Source: Salinisphaera sp. G21_0 (GTDB lineage: Bacteria; Pseudomonadota; Gammaproteobacteria; Pseudomonadales; Endozoicomonadaceae). From it: 64,000 nucleotides of DNA. Location: positions 38,784-102,783 of the forward strand of contig NZ_JAGHQW010000018.1 in NCBI RefSeq assembly GCF_017744115.1, written 5' to 3'. Of this stretch, positions 30,741 to 39,428 are shown one piece after another. How positions within the stretch are numbered: the stretch's first letter is position 1; every line of letters starts with the position of its first letter. The notes beneath the pieces are model-generated. The model worked only from the letters and a program-made list of their open reading frames with translations, was not told where the DNA came from and ran no database searches. Made by a program: the position numbers and the translations under genes.

Positions 30741-31033
30741 GTGCTGCGGGATATCAAAACCTTGGGCGAACTGACACTGGTTATCGATGTGGATGGCTCT
30801 ATTTTTGAAATGGTCGGCCATTTCCCGAAAGGTGGGGAGAAGTTCGGCTATTTCAACCTGAGCGACCGCCGTACCCCGCTGAAAGGACATCTGAAGGTGG
30901 ATAATGTTACGGTGTTCGCCCTGGTCAGAAGGCCATTCCACGGTGTAGAAACCTGAGTCGGGATAAAGAGAAGAATCTGTTACCTGAACAGCTGGAAAAG
31001 TTTGAGGCACTGAAGAAACTCTCCGCCGCCTGA
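30741..31033 (+). pseudogene. hutX: Broken hutX/hugX-like heme utilisation gene
   Basis: HutX-type proteins are cytosolic heme carriers. Residues from 30741 onward match the family core: LVIDVDGSIFEMVGHFPKG, then YFNLSD, GHLKVDN and ALVRRPFHG. That frame stops at 30956. The family C-terminus resumes in another frame at 30959 (RDKEKNLLPEQLEKFEALK) and stops at 31033. About 20-25 residues that normally lie between PFxG and GRDE are missing, so there is an internal deletion with frame change. The 5' end is gone, replaced by the half repeat element. A good terminator still follows, as expected for a decayed gene. Confidence 0.75.
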
Positions 31034-31084
31034 AACATGTGCGATTTTTATGGTGTGGTCTACTCGAAAGGTCAGCCTGAAAAT

Positions 31085-31117
31085 CCCCATGACCGGCTAT
31101 GCCGGTCATGGGGTTTT
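31085..31117 (+). terminator. Intrinsic terminator downstream of the hutX remnant
   Basis: Perfect 13-bp stem (CCCCATGACCGGC and its complement) with a TAT loop, followed by TTTT and preceded by AAAA. Confidence 0.9.
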
Positions 31118-31214
31118 GGAAAAAAGGATCCAAATTGAACTTTGCACCTGTTGGTATTGTCGGTAATGTCAAAGTGCCAAACACTTTCACTTTTTAGTAC
31201 TCAGGTGGTTTACA

Positions 31215-31580
31215 ATGCAACCTCTCTTCTTAAGATATAATAATCCAACAAATCCTCCGGATTCCCTGCCATTATTTGAACAATCCGAAAAGATTCTCAT
31301 AAAAGCCGTCGATTCATTTCTAGGCGGAGTAATTGCTTCCACAGCATCTCTGGACATTCATCGGTATTTTAACGGGCCTGCCGAGGATTATGCCCGGCAG
31401 AATTTGGTTGGTTATGAAAAATTTAAATATGATGGTCTTCAAAATGGTGAAATCAAAGTAGTCAAGCTTTTTGTATATCCGTTAATTCTATTTGTTGCCC
31501 AGGGAGGTCTGGCTGATTGTAGCACTCTGGCTAAATCGATATACGACAGAGTATGTAGCCGACTTGCATCACATTCATGA
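31215..31580 (+). CDS. Small membrane protein, paralog of the next gene
   Basis: A 121-residue protein of unknown function. Two hydrophobic stretches (about residues 36-50, and 84-100 with LFVYPLILFVAQGG) flank a charged loop. The C-terminal SIYDRVCS is shared with the next gene (SLYDRVCS), as are a PAEDYAR / PAQESLAR segment and the spacing between the segments, so the two are a diverged tandem duplicate. No family recognised. Confidence 0.6.
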   Translation: MQPLFLRYNNPTNPPDSLPLFEQSEKILIKAVDSFLGGVIASTASLDIHRYFNGPAEDYARQNLVGYEKFKYDGLQNGEIKVVKLFVYPLILFVAQGGLADCSTLAKSIYDRVCSRLASHS

Positions 31581-31667
31581 TCAAAATTGAAGTGCAAACT
31601 CGCTCTTTAAAGAGCGTGTCAAGTTAAGACTGTCACAAACCAGTGAGTTTCAATTGAGGGTTTACCC

Positions 31668-32060
31668 GTGTTGCCCATCTCTCATCCTTCAGCATCAGCC
31701 AATTGTCAAATGCCCTCCGGGTTATTCCCGGAATTTAAAAAAAATATCGCAAGCGGTGTCTTCTCAATTGCCATTGGCGTGGTGACAGTTGCTATCTGTA
31801 ACCATATTGATACTGTTTTTGATGTACCGGCACAAGAATCACTTGCCAGGAGTCTGGGGCCTGATAAATACAATGAATACCTGGACCTCCGGCAAGATGC
31901 GTTAATATTTGCTGCTGAAGCAGCGGTATTGTCATTTTTTGTTTTTTTCGCTAACCCTCTGGACACTTTGAACAAAGCTGGTAAATCTCTTTACGACAGG
32001 GTCTGCAGCAATTCTGTGCCTTCCAGCACTAGTGTTACAAACCAGGAAAAATGTAATTGA
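31668..32060 (+). CDS. Small membrane protein, paralog of the previous gene
   Basis: A 130-residue protein of unknown function with two hydrophobic segments (about residues 28-46, SGVFSIAIGVVTVAIC, and 79-97, FAAEAAVLSFFVFFANP). Conserved with its upstream neighbour at PAQESLAR, KYNEYLDL (KFKYDGLQ in the neighbour) and SLYDRVCS. The frame opens with MLPISHP; the first codon may be TTG, so the exact start is uncertain. The 87-bp gap suggests one transcript. Confidence 0.6.
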   Translation: MLPISHPSASANCQMPSGLFPEFKKNIASGVFSIAIGVVTVAICNHIDTVFDVPAQESLARSLGPDKYNEYLDLRQDALIFAAEAAVLSFFVFFANPLDTLNKAGKSLYDRVCSNSVPSSTSVTNQEKCN

Positions 32061-32240
32061 ATGGCTTATTCCTGATAATGAACAAAGAAAAATAGTCATC
32101 TTTAATTTCATGAGTCCACAGAAGAATTTTATGAAACATCCGGGCTAAAGCCCCGGAGTCTGTTGACGTTTCGTTGTAAGTTCAGCGGGACGCTCAGGCT
32201 GGTGCAGATGGGTGCCATCCTGGATGGTGACAGTTTCTAT

Positions 32241-33185
32241 TCAGCGCAAGGCAATATAACGACCATGGTCAACCAGTCCATCGGTCACCTGAACGGTGCC
32301 ATCCTTTGCCACAACAACGGCTTCAATAAATGCCTGTTGACATAAATAGTGCAACGCATCATCCGCCGAGGATAAAAAGCCGGCAGTACTCCAGATTTCA
32401 CCATCAACGGAGTGTTTGGAAATAATGGTCAGACTGGCAATATCCGTGGCAATGGGCATACCTGTTTGTGCATCCAACAGGTGGTGGTAACGCTGACCAT
32501 TGACATCAAAATAGCGTTCGTTAATGCCAGAGGTGACCATGGAGGCATCGTTCAATGGCAGCGCACGAATAATGGAGCCCCGCTCTGCCAGAGGGTTTTG
32601 AATACCTACATTCCAGGCCCGGTTGGCATTGGTGGGTGAGTGACCGATGGTGACCACATTGCCCCCCAGACTGATAAAGCCGTAGTCAACACCGGCGTTG
32701 ACCAGCGCTTGTTTGACCTGATCGGCAAAATAGCCTTTAGCGATGGCTCCCAGGTCGATCTCCATGCCGGATTGACGCAAAAATACCGTTCTCTCCTGTT
32801 CGTTCAGGACAATGTTATCGGGATCGACCAACGCCAACCGTGCAGATATCTCCGCTGCTGAGGGCAGTCTGGCATCCCGAAAGCCGATGCGCCAGAGCTT
32901 GACCAGAGGGCCAATGGCAATATTGAAGGGGTTGTGTCTGTCCTGGCTTGCCGCCTTGGCGACGTTGATCAGGTGAAAGAGATCGGAAGCAACCGCGATT
33001 GGTGCAATGCCTGCATTCTGGTTGATGCGCATCAGTTCCCCATCTGGTTGATTGACCGTGAACCGCTGGGCGTATTGGGAAAGTTGGTGATAGGCCGCTT
33101 TGAGCAGCTGCTCACCATTTTGATGATAAACGACCAGATCAATCAATGTTCCCATCATCTGGAATCTGGTCTGGTACTTGTGCAT
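32241..33185 (-). CDS. apbE: FAD:protein FMN transferase, ApbE family
   Basis: Attaches FMN covalently to a Thr/Ser in DxxS/TGAT motifs of target flavoproteins. 314 residues from the ATG at 33185. Conserved blocks: MMGTLIDLVVYH at the start, DLGAIAKGYFADQV near 146-159, FISLGGNVVTIG near 172-184, and VTSGINERYFDVNGQRYHHLLDAQTGMP near 215-245 (read in parts). The frame extends upstream to a GTG at 33215, but those residues would be encoded by the terminator hairpin, so I reject that start. It lies just downstream of a flavoprotein gene with an FMN attachment site at T455, its obvious substrate. Confidence 0.92.
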   Translation of the reverse strand: MHKYQTRFQMMGTLIDLVVYHQNGEQLLKAAYHQLSQYAQRFTVNQPDGELMRINQNAGIAPIAVASDLFHLINVAKAASQDRHNPFNIAIGPLVKLWRIGFRDARLPSAAEISARLALVDPDNIVLNEQERTVFLRQSGMEIDLGAIAKGYFADQVKQALVNAGVDYGFISLGGNVVTIGHSPTNANRAWNVGIQNPLAERGSIIRALPLNDASMVTSGINERYFDVNGQRYHHLLDAQTGMPIATDIASLTIISKHSVDGEIWSTAGFLSSADDALHYLCQQAFIEAVVVAKDGTVQVTDGLVDHGRYIALR

Positions 33186-33201
33186 GAAATAGTTCGCTGC
33201 T

Positions 33202-33234
33202 AAAAAGCCCGCCACTCCGCGAGGGCAGGCTTTT
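33202..33234 (-). terminator. Terminator or attenuator between the flavin reductase gene and apbE
   Basis: On the minus strand AAAAGCCTGCC pairs with GGCGGGCTTTTT around a CTCGCGGAGT loop region, ending in five T. It would reduce transcription into apbE from the larger gene upstream, giving less of the enzyme than of its substrate. Confidence 0.7.
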
Positions 33235-33252
33235 GGTTGTCGCCGCTATACC

Positions 33253-36200
33253 TTAAACAAGGTCCGCCGCGCTTTCACCGGCAATACGGCCAAACGTGAA
33301 GATATCGATCAGGGCGTTACCACCCAGACGGTTACCGGCATGGATACCGCCAGTGACTTCACCCGCTGCGTACAGGCCAGGAATGATGTTACCGTCCTTA
33401 CCAATCACTCGCGTGCTGGTATCGATCTTCAAGCCACCCATGGTGTGGTGAATAGAAGGCTGACGTGGTGTGGCGTAGAACGGTCCCTGCTCCACCTTCA
33501 AGCCGAACGCACTCTTGTTGAATTCAGGATCGTGACCCTGCTCAACACACGTGTTGTACTGCTTGATGGTTTGCACAAATTCCGCCTGTGGCACACCGAT
33601 CTTGTCAGCCAGTTCTTCCAGCGTATCCGCTTCCACGATGATGCCCTCGCTGATTTCACGGGCGATGGTTTCATCGGAGGTGTTGGCTGCTGTTTTGCGA
33701 ATCTCGGCATCGGCAATCATGTAAACGGTGCCGCCGTTGTCGAAGAAGGAGTCTGCCAGCTTATCGCGGCTGCCGCACTCATCGACAAAACGCTTGCCTT
33801 TCTGGTTAACGAAGACAAAGTTCTCCGGTGGTACAATCAGGCCAGTCAGCAGAGCACCGGACTTCGGATCACCGATTGGCATCAGCTGGGCAAAGCCCAT
33901 TCCCACCAGCTCGGCACCGACTTTTTCGCCCATTTCGATACCATCACCCACCAGCGCAGGGGAGTTGGTGGTTTTGATATCGTCAGCAATATTTTTCCAA
34001 TAGGTGTTGTACTTCTTGATCATCTGGGTATTGGCACCAAAGCCGCCAGAAGTCATGACCACACCGTGGCTCGCTTTTACGATCAGCTCATTACCGTTGG
34101 CCTGGATCGCCTTGACACCCACAACCTTGCCATCTTCAACGATCAGGTCGGTAGCCCGGGTATCGGTGATGATACGACCATTCTGTTCCAGAATGCGCTT
34201 TTGCAGCTTATCAACAAACTCAACGCCTTTTGGACGCTTTGGCTTGTGGGCACGACGCCACAGGGCACCAACAGCGATATCCACCAGGCCACGCTCAAAC
34301 TCGATACCTTTCTCGCTCAGCCAGTCGATGGACTCCATGGAGCGGGAAGTCAGCTGCTTGACCAGATCGTATTGACCATAGATGGTTTCGCCATTCAGGT
34401 CGGTACGCTTACCGCCCAGGTAGGTCTGGATGCGGTGCAGTTCAACCGAGTCGAACAGGTATTTCTTGCCATGGTCGTGCTGGTTGAAGTAATCATCCAG
34501 CTGTGACTTCAGGGTACGGAAATCGTCCAGATATTCACCGACGAACTCAGACTCTGGTGTCTGAGCCAGGGCCATCAGGGTCTCTTTTTCACCCGCCAGT
34601 GCCGCGAAATCACCCTGCCACGCGGGTTCAGCAGCATTAACCCAACCACCAGTACGGACCGTATTACCACCGATAGCCGGGAACTTCTCCAGCAGGATAA
34701 CCGACTTGCCTTTATCCAGGGCTGTCAGTGCCGCACTCAAACCGGCACCGCCACCACCGATCACTACCACGTCGGCGCTCTCTTCGATGGTTTGCGCGGT
34801 CCACTCAACCGCTTTGCGAGCTTTCACACGCAGAGCCTCGGAGTGACCACCGGCAAGATCAACCGCATTGGAAACACCGTCAATCACCGCCTGACTGCTG
34901 ACGGTTGCGCCGGAGATCACGTCAATATTGAGCGTCTGCTCATCAACGATCTGCTGTGGAATACGCTCAAAGGCCGGGTTGGCAATACCATCTGACTCTC
35001 TGGAAGAGTCCACCACAATCTCAAGAATCTCATCTTCAGAGAAGGTTACCGTCACCGGCAGGTCACCATTGTGACCACGGCCGTAAGCGGTATAAGTGCC
35101 AGGCTGGAAACGGATCTCAATACCTTGCAGCTCTTTGATGCGCTGATGTTTTTCCGCTTCTGCGGCACTGTCGACAATCATGTAATCCATGATGTCCCAC
35201 AATGGCGTCGGGATCAGCAGGGCTTCCTGCTGAGCGATATCGGCGAACTCGGCGCAGGTCTCATTGTTCAGAGCCTTGGTTGCCCAGGTAGGTTCAACCA
35301 GGTAGCCCTTGCCTACGGCCACCATATCGTAACCCTGGGACAGCGCTTTTTCCCCGTCGGCAGTCTGGGCAATACCACCCACACCGATAACCGGCACGCT
35401 GGCAACCGCCTCAGACTGCATTTGACGATACTTGTTGATCAGTGGCTCTTTGTCTTCCGGGTTTACGATGGAGTTACGTGCCCAGCTGCCCATAGAGAAG
35501 TGGAAATAATCCAGGCCTTCTGTCGCCAGTTTATCCAACAGGAACATGGTATCTTCAAAGCGGATACCCGGCTCTTCAATCTCTTCAGGTGAGAAGCGAT
35601 AACCGACAATGAAATCAGCCTTGTTATGAGACTGTGCCACCTGCTTGGTTTTGGCCAGAACAGCCAGCGGGAATGTGGTGCGTTTTTCAATATCGCCACC
35701 CCACCGGTCATTTCTGCGGTTGGAGTGTGGCGAGAAAAACTGCTGGATCAGGTAAGTGTTGGCACCGTGGATTTCAACACCATCAAAACCGGCGACAATG
35801 GCACGGTTCACGGCATTGCCGAACAACTCGATCATCTCTTCGATTTGCTCTTCGGTCATCTCCAGCGGGGTTTCCGCATTATCACGCAGAGCAGCGACAG
35901 GGCTGGCCGAGATCGGTTTATGGCCACCATTAAACTCGGGCGTTGCCATACGACCGGCATGGTAGATTTGCAGAATAGCTTTTGAGCCTTTGGCCTTGAT
36001 GGCATCCGCCAGTTGCTTCAGGCCAGCAATTTTGCCATCAGTATCGATACCCAGTGCGCCGGGGAAAGCTCTGCCGTAATTTTCCACAAAAGCACTTTCG
36101 ACAATTACGGCACCCGCATCGCCAGAGCGAGCGGCGTAATAGGTAATCATCTGCTGGGTGACGCCGCCATCAAAAAAGGCGGATTGAATCGTCATCGGAG

Positions 36201-36267
36201 CCATCACGATACGATTCTTGAACTTGTTACCTGATTGAAACAGAACTTCGTCGATCAAATGAGCCAT
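33253..36267 (-). CDS. Soluble NADH-dependent flavin reductase (OYE / FMN-bind / fumarate-reductase domains)
   Basis: A 1004-residue cytosolic three-domain enzyme. Residues about 1-370: Old Yellow Enzyme-like NADH:FMN domain (RIVMAPMTI, EIHGANTYLIQQFFSP). Residues about 385-475: FMN-bind domain with the ApbE target ISGATVSS, T455. Residues about 497-1000: FAD-dependent fumarate reductase type, with VVVIGGGGAGLSAA, GKRFVDECGSRDK (the Arg that serves as proton donor in the family), HHTMGG and NRLGGNA. This layout is known from cytosolic NADH:fumarate reductase of Klebsiella and acrylate reductase of Vibrio; which acceptor is used cannot be told here. ATG at 36267 preceded by GGAAG. apbE follows. 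It would re-oxidise NADH under low oxygen. Confidence 0.88.
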   Translation of the reverse strand: MAHLIDEVLFQSGNKFKNRIVMAPMTIQSAFFDGGVTQQMITYYAARSGDAGAVIVESAFVENYGRAFPGALGIDTDGKIAGLKQLADAIKAKGSKAILQIYHAGRMATPEFNGGHKPISASPVAALRDNAETPLEMTEEQIEEMIELFGNAVNRAIVAGFDGVEIHGANTYLIQQFFSPHSNRRNDRWGGDIEKRTTFPLAVLAKTKQVAQSHNKADFIVGYRFSPEEIEEPGIRFEDTMFLLDKLATEGLDYFHFSMGSWARNSIVNPEDKEPLINKYRQMQSEAVASVPVIGVGGIAQTADGEKALSQGYDMVAVGKGYLVEPTWATKALNNETCAEFADIAQQEALLIPTPLWDIMDYMIVDSAAEAEKHQRIKELQGIEIRFQPGTYTAYGRGHNGDLPVTVTFSEDEILEIVVDSSRESDGIANPAFERIPQQIVDEQTLNIDVISGATVSSQAVIDGVSNAVDLAGGHSEALRVKARKAVEWTAQTIEESADVVVIGGGGAGLSAALTALDKGKSVILLEKFPAIGGNTVRTGGWVNAAEPAWQGDFAALAGEKETLMALAQTPESEFVGEYLDDFRTLKSQLDDYFNQHDHGKKYLFDSVELHRIQTYLGGKRTDLNGETIYGQYDLVKQLTSRSMESIDWLSEKGIEFERGLVDIAVGALWRRAHKPKRPKGVEFVDKLQKRILEQNGRIITDTRATDLIVEDGKVVGVKAIQANGNELIVKASHGVVMTSGGFGANTQMIKKYNTYWKNIADDIKTTNSPALVGDGIEMGEKVGAELVGMGFAQLMPIGDPKSGALLTGLIVPPENFVFVNQKGKRFVDECGSRDKLADSFFDNGGTVYMIADAEIRKTAANTSDETIAREISEGIIVEADTLEELADKIGVPQAEFVQTIKQYNTCVEQGHDPEFNKSAFGLKVEQGPFYATPRQPSIHHTMGGLKIDTSTRVIGKDGNIIPGLYAAGEVTGGIHAGNRLGGNALIDIFTFGRIAGESAADLV

Positions 36268-36629
36268 CAAGACTTCCTTATTTCACCCCAATGACCGTAC
36301 AAACGTTTGCTCACTGGGCTGACTGTTTATGGAGTAAATACTTTTGTTAAGACCAGTATCAAGACAAGGGCTCAAAATTAAGCCCAGCGAAAAATCATCG
36401 GCATTTTTTCACACCATCAACTTTGCATGTATAGTGATAAACACCCATATATCCCTCTGAGTTACGTGAGGTTTTTCTATAAAAATGGTTTTGGGGAGCT
36501 AATTTAGGCGATGCCGAAGACAGCTGCTGAAACAGGACCCAAAACAGGGGATAGCTGGAGGTTTCTGATAAGGTGGGCACTGATTTTTTTCGGTAATAAG
36601 AAAGTCAGTAGCAGGGAGAAGTAGGTTAG
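36268..36629. other. Intergenic region, no gene
   Basis: It includes the promoter region of the flavin reductase gene at its left end. A short minus-strand open frame (36395-36580) has no family features. No repeat recognised. Confidence 0.4.
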
Positions 36630-36712
36630 TTTCGTATTTCAACCGTATTCTCATCAACTGACAGATTAGCTTTGGTCACCATAGCTGAGGTGTCCATCTG
36701 CCTTATGACAGC
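36630..36712 (-). pseudogene. Remnant of a DUF3332 gene
   Basis: ATTTCAACCGTATTCTCATC corresponds to a stretch inside the intact DUF3332 gene near 38860. Directly after it, GTTAGCTTTGGTCACCATAG-type wording corresponds to that gene's 5' part near 39130-39170. The two parts lie about 270 bp apart in the intact gene, so this is a copy with an internal deletion. 36713-36824 beyond it holds nothing recognisable. Confidence 0.65.
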
Positions 36713-36824
36713 AATTTCCAGTCTTCAGCTGGAGCCCGGGCAATTCATGCTTCAGGGGACCCGGCAATGGGCCTCCCACTATTCTTTGCAACTGTTGCGA
36801 ATACACTTTATGGAGAGAGTGCAT

Positions 36825-37034
36825 TAAGTAGTTAACCAAATGGAATCGTATTTTCTGACCAAGTGGGCAGTCACTCTCGGCAACTGCTCCTGCGTTGCTC
36901 TAGCTCCTGCATCCATGCAGTCGTGCGGCGTCACAACTCCGGTCACATAGCTAAGGCTATACTCGCTTCGTTGTGCCTTGCATAGTAACTGCCCACTTAG
37001 CCAGAAAATACGATTCCATTTGGCCAACTACTTA
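36825..37034. repeat. Palindromic element, second family (TAAGTAGTT ends)
   Basis: A 210-bp element with imperfect inverted ends of about 46 bp: TAAGTAGTTAACCAAATGG on the left and, in reverse, TAAGTAGTTGGCCAAATGG on the right, both running on to AGTGGGCAGT. The centre (about 36880-36928) is a core (CTCCTGCGTTGCTCTAGCTC, then CTGCATCCATGCAGTCGTG) also found inside first-family copies at 41203-41253 and 50909-50957. It encodes no protein, so it is a MITE-like element. Its right arm overlaps the end of the YopJ-like gene. Confidence 0.85.
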
Positions 37035-38598
37035 TCGATCTTTTTTTTTTAGGATCCGATTGACGCAGAAAATACTGACTGTTTCCCGTTTGCCGTTTAG
37101 AACCAGTGCGTGAATCAGATGCACGGATATCATCAACTACCTCAACATTTTGTGTATTCCCCCCTGCCTTGAGAGCCGCATAGTCTGCATAAGATTTATA
37201 CAACTTGGCCAGGGCAGCGTGATTTTCAGGATGGCTTTGCCCCTTGTAGCCATACTCTCGCCAATATTGTTCCAAGGTTAAATCCCAGACCTGTTTATGC
37301 CCGATTATTGAATTCCTCTGCTCAGGTGACGCACATGCTGTATATTGGCAAAGCTTCAAGAGTTCAGCAGGCAGCATACTTACGGAAATTTTCCTGATAT
37401 TTTCTTCTCCGGCTTCAGGTTCGAGGGCTGCCATATTATTAAGAACTGAGCACCATCGCTCAGGATTCTTAGAAAGATATTGCACTGTTTTTATAGCAAA
37501 AATACCGCAAGAGCTAAAATCCTTTTGTATAGCCTCCCGGGTTACTGAAAAAATAACTGAGTGATTTTCGAAGTTGGATTTTATTCTTTTTATTAACTTC
37601 TTTCTTACTGTCTTTGCCAGATCACTTTCACAGCCTACAGTCTCATGGATATGACAATATACTTTATCCTTCTGGACATACATTGATGTAACTACCGTAT
37701 GATACCATGGCCGGTCTTCATAAACCCAACATATCAGACGGTTTTTTTTCTGTATCAGAACCATATTTTCCGTAATTTTAAGGAAAATAGCTATTTCAGC
37801 ATCACAGCTCGAACAAATCCAATCAAAAAATGGTCTTATATTTTTCTCTACCTTACTTTTTAATAGCTCTTCAATGGCATGCAGTGGAATAAAGAGTTCA
37901 CCATCAACTTGATGATCCAGGGTTCGTACCTGTCCATTGTCTTCGTGAAGAAATACCGGGCCTGACTGTCTTACTAGTGGATTAGCGTCAAAAGTAGTTT
38001 TGTAAGATGCGCTGCGGCCTATTTCCTTCCATACTCGCTTGTCATTTTGAAATTCAAGTTTAAATAAGGATGACTCTGAGTTCCTCAGCCAGACATCTCC
38101 CCCTGTGTAACTCTCAAATCTGATTGTTTTGTTTTCAGATAATGGTGAAATGCTCACTTGACTGCCATTAGTAATAAGCATAACTTTTCCATCTTTTTCT
38201 ACTTCACGGTCGCAAACATCTAAATAGTAATCTATAGTTAACGCTTTGCTAGAGGCATTAAAAAAAAATGCCTCACATTCATCGCTATTATTTAGAATAA
38301 TTCCATTCTCCAATCCAACCTCTTGAAAAGGCCGATCAAATACAAACTGATATGCATTGATTTGATCTGGAGAACCATGAAAATCAAATACTCGTATTGT
38401 GTATTCCTGAAGAGACTTGAATTCATCCAAAATAGATTCCGGAATATATTTTTTTCTTTCTCCTCTGGAAAGCCCTTCTATTACACAACGCCTACTATTA
38501 AATACATTCGAACCTGAATATGGCCTGATTCTGTCCAGGACCTCGTTTTCCAGGGGAGATAATATACTTTTTGATGAGCTACTACCTATTTCTAACAT
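36997..38598 (-). CDS. YopJ-like (clan CE, C55) protein; candidate acetyltransferase effector
   Basis: A 533-residue protein. The catalytic region lies near residues 296-375: H300 (PWYHTVV), E319 (HIHETV) and C364 (SSCGIFA), with Q358 six residues before the Cys. The spacing His-19-Glu-45-Cys is nearly that of YopJ (H109, E128, C172, from memory), and the QxxxSSCGIF wording is typical of that family. YopJ-type enzymes acetylate host kinases or other host proteins. About 290 residues of unknown fold precede the domain, and a basic tail follows. No signal peptide. The last residues (about SSWPNGIVFSG) are encoded by the arm of a palindromic element, so the original C-terminus has been replaced. 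A SUMO-protease-like activity of the same clan is the alternative. Confidence 0.7.
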   Translation of the reverse strand: MLEIGSSSSKSILSPLENEVLDRIRPYSGSNVFNSRRCVIEGLSRGERKKYIPESILDEFKSLQEYTIRVFDFHGSPDQINAYQFVFDRPFQEVGLENGIILNNSDECEAFFFNASSKALTIDYYLDVCDREVEKDGKVMLITNGSQVSISPLSENKTIRFESYTGGDVWLRNSESSLFKLEFQNDKRVWKEIGRSASYKTTFDANPLVRQSGPVFLHEDNGQVRTLDHQVDGELFIPLHAIEELLKSKVEKNIRPFFDWICSSCDAEIAIFLKITENMVLIQKKNRLICWVYEDRPWYHTVVTSMYVQKDKVYCHIHETVGCESDLAKTVRKKLIKRIKSNFENHSVIFSVTREAIQKDFSSCGIFAIKTVQYLSKNPERWCSVLNNMAALEPEAGEENIRKISVSMLPAELLKLCQYTACASPEQRNSIIGHKQVWDLTLEQYWREYGYKGQSHPENHAALAKLYKSYADYAALKAGGNTQNVEVVDDIRASDSRTGSKRQTGNSQYFLRQSDPKKKRSISSWPNGIVFSG

Positions 38599-38688
38599 TA
38601 CTGTTCCAAATCAAGTATAAAACTCATTTAGACTAACTATTTTTTTTATAGTTCCAGATTAGAAAATCCGGACACAACCAAACCCGAA

Positions 38689-38709
38689 AAGGGAGCTCAA
38701 GGCTCCCTT
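38689..38709 (-). terminator. Intrinsic terminator of the DUF3332 gene
   Basis: AAGGGAGC / GCTCCCTT stem with a 5-base loop just past the stop, followed on the minus strand by TTTTC. Confidence 0.85.
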
Positions 38710-38712
38710 ATG

Positions 38713-39240
38713 TTAAGACTGCCTGGCAGCGATATAATCATTCAGTTCTGCAACCTGAGCGGTAGCAACAAATTCTCCATCCATGAAGAAGCTGACTTCC
38801 TCACCGGACTTTTCACCACGCATAATGGCCTGCTGACCGTCAGTGTAGGTCACGTGCATTTCAACGGTATTCTCATCAACCTGTTTGAAAGACGCAGAGG
38901 TAATACTGTCCAGAGGTACATCAGTCATGGACTTGTCCAGCTTGTGGTTGACCTTGAAGATGGCATCAACAGGCATATCAACAACCGCTGGAGACTTGCC
39001 GGTAATGGGGTTGGTGCCGGTCCAGAACTCGATGGTATTGAAAATAAAAAAGTCTGCAGTAGCGGCAATACCGTAAACCGGGCTGAGCAGCATGAACAGT
39101 CCGGCACGACCATAACGGTTATCGACAACCGACAGGTTAGCTTTGGTCACCATAGCCGAGGTGCCCATCTGCCCCATACAGCCAGTCATTGATGCGGCAA
39201 ACACAGCAATAGCCAGCGCTTTAATCGCCATCTTTTTCAT
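38713..39240 (-). CDS. DUF3332 family lipoprotein
   Basis: A 175-residue envelope protein of unknown function. Residues 1-20 are a lipoprotein signal peptide with lipobox SMTGC and acylated C21. The following SAMVTKANLSVVDNRYGRAG and the hydrophobic LFMLLSPVYGIAATADF are characteristic of DUF3332. A terminator follows the stop. A deleted copy of the same gene lies at 36630-36712, so the family has been duplicated locally. Confidence 0.85.
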   Translation of the reverse strand: MKKMAIKALAIAVFAASMTGCMGQMGTSAMVTKANLSVVDNRYGRAGLFMLLSPVYGIAATADFFIFNTIEFWTGTNPITGKSPAVVDMPVDAIFKVNHKLDKSMTDVPLDSITSASFKQVDENTVEMHVTYTDGQQAIMRGEKSGEEVSFFMDGEFVATAQVAELNDYIAARQS

Positions 39241-39428
39241 GAATTATTTACTCCAACATCATCCAGGGCGGAATGAGCCGCTTGCCCGGGACAAAATAAT
39301 CAAAGAGCCTGAAAAGCGACCTTTTTCATAACCAAAGACTCTCACTAAAAGGATGACGCATTATAGGATTTTTACCTCGGCTGACCAGCTATTGAACTGT
39401 GCCACTTATACTGATTCTGTAGGTACTA

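Noticed and set aside
32140..32240. Possible gene or element fragment before apbE (CCGGGCTAAAGCCCCGG hairpin and an open frame)
   Set aside because: The hairpin is short and the frame shows no family; it is most likely a terminator region of the converging genes, but without a T-tract I did not list it.
33186..33215. Longer apbE start with GTG
   Set aside because: The extra residues would be encoded by a terminator-like hairpin; ATG at 33185 fits the family start.
36395..36580. Minus-strand open frame of 61 codons
   Set aside because: Low-quality sequence without any recognisable motif in an intergenic stretch with gene debris.
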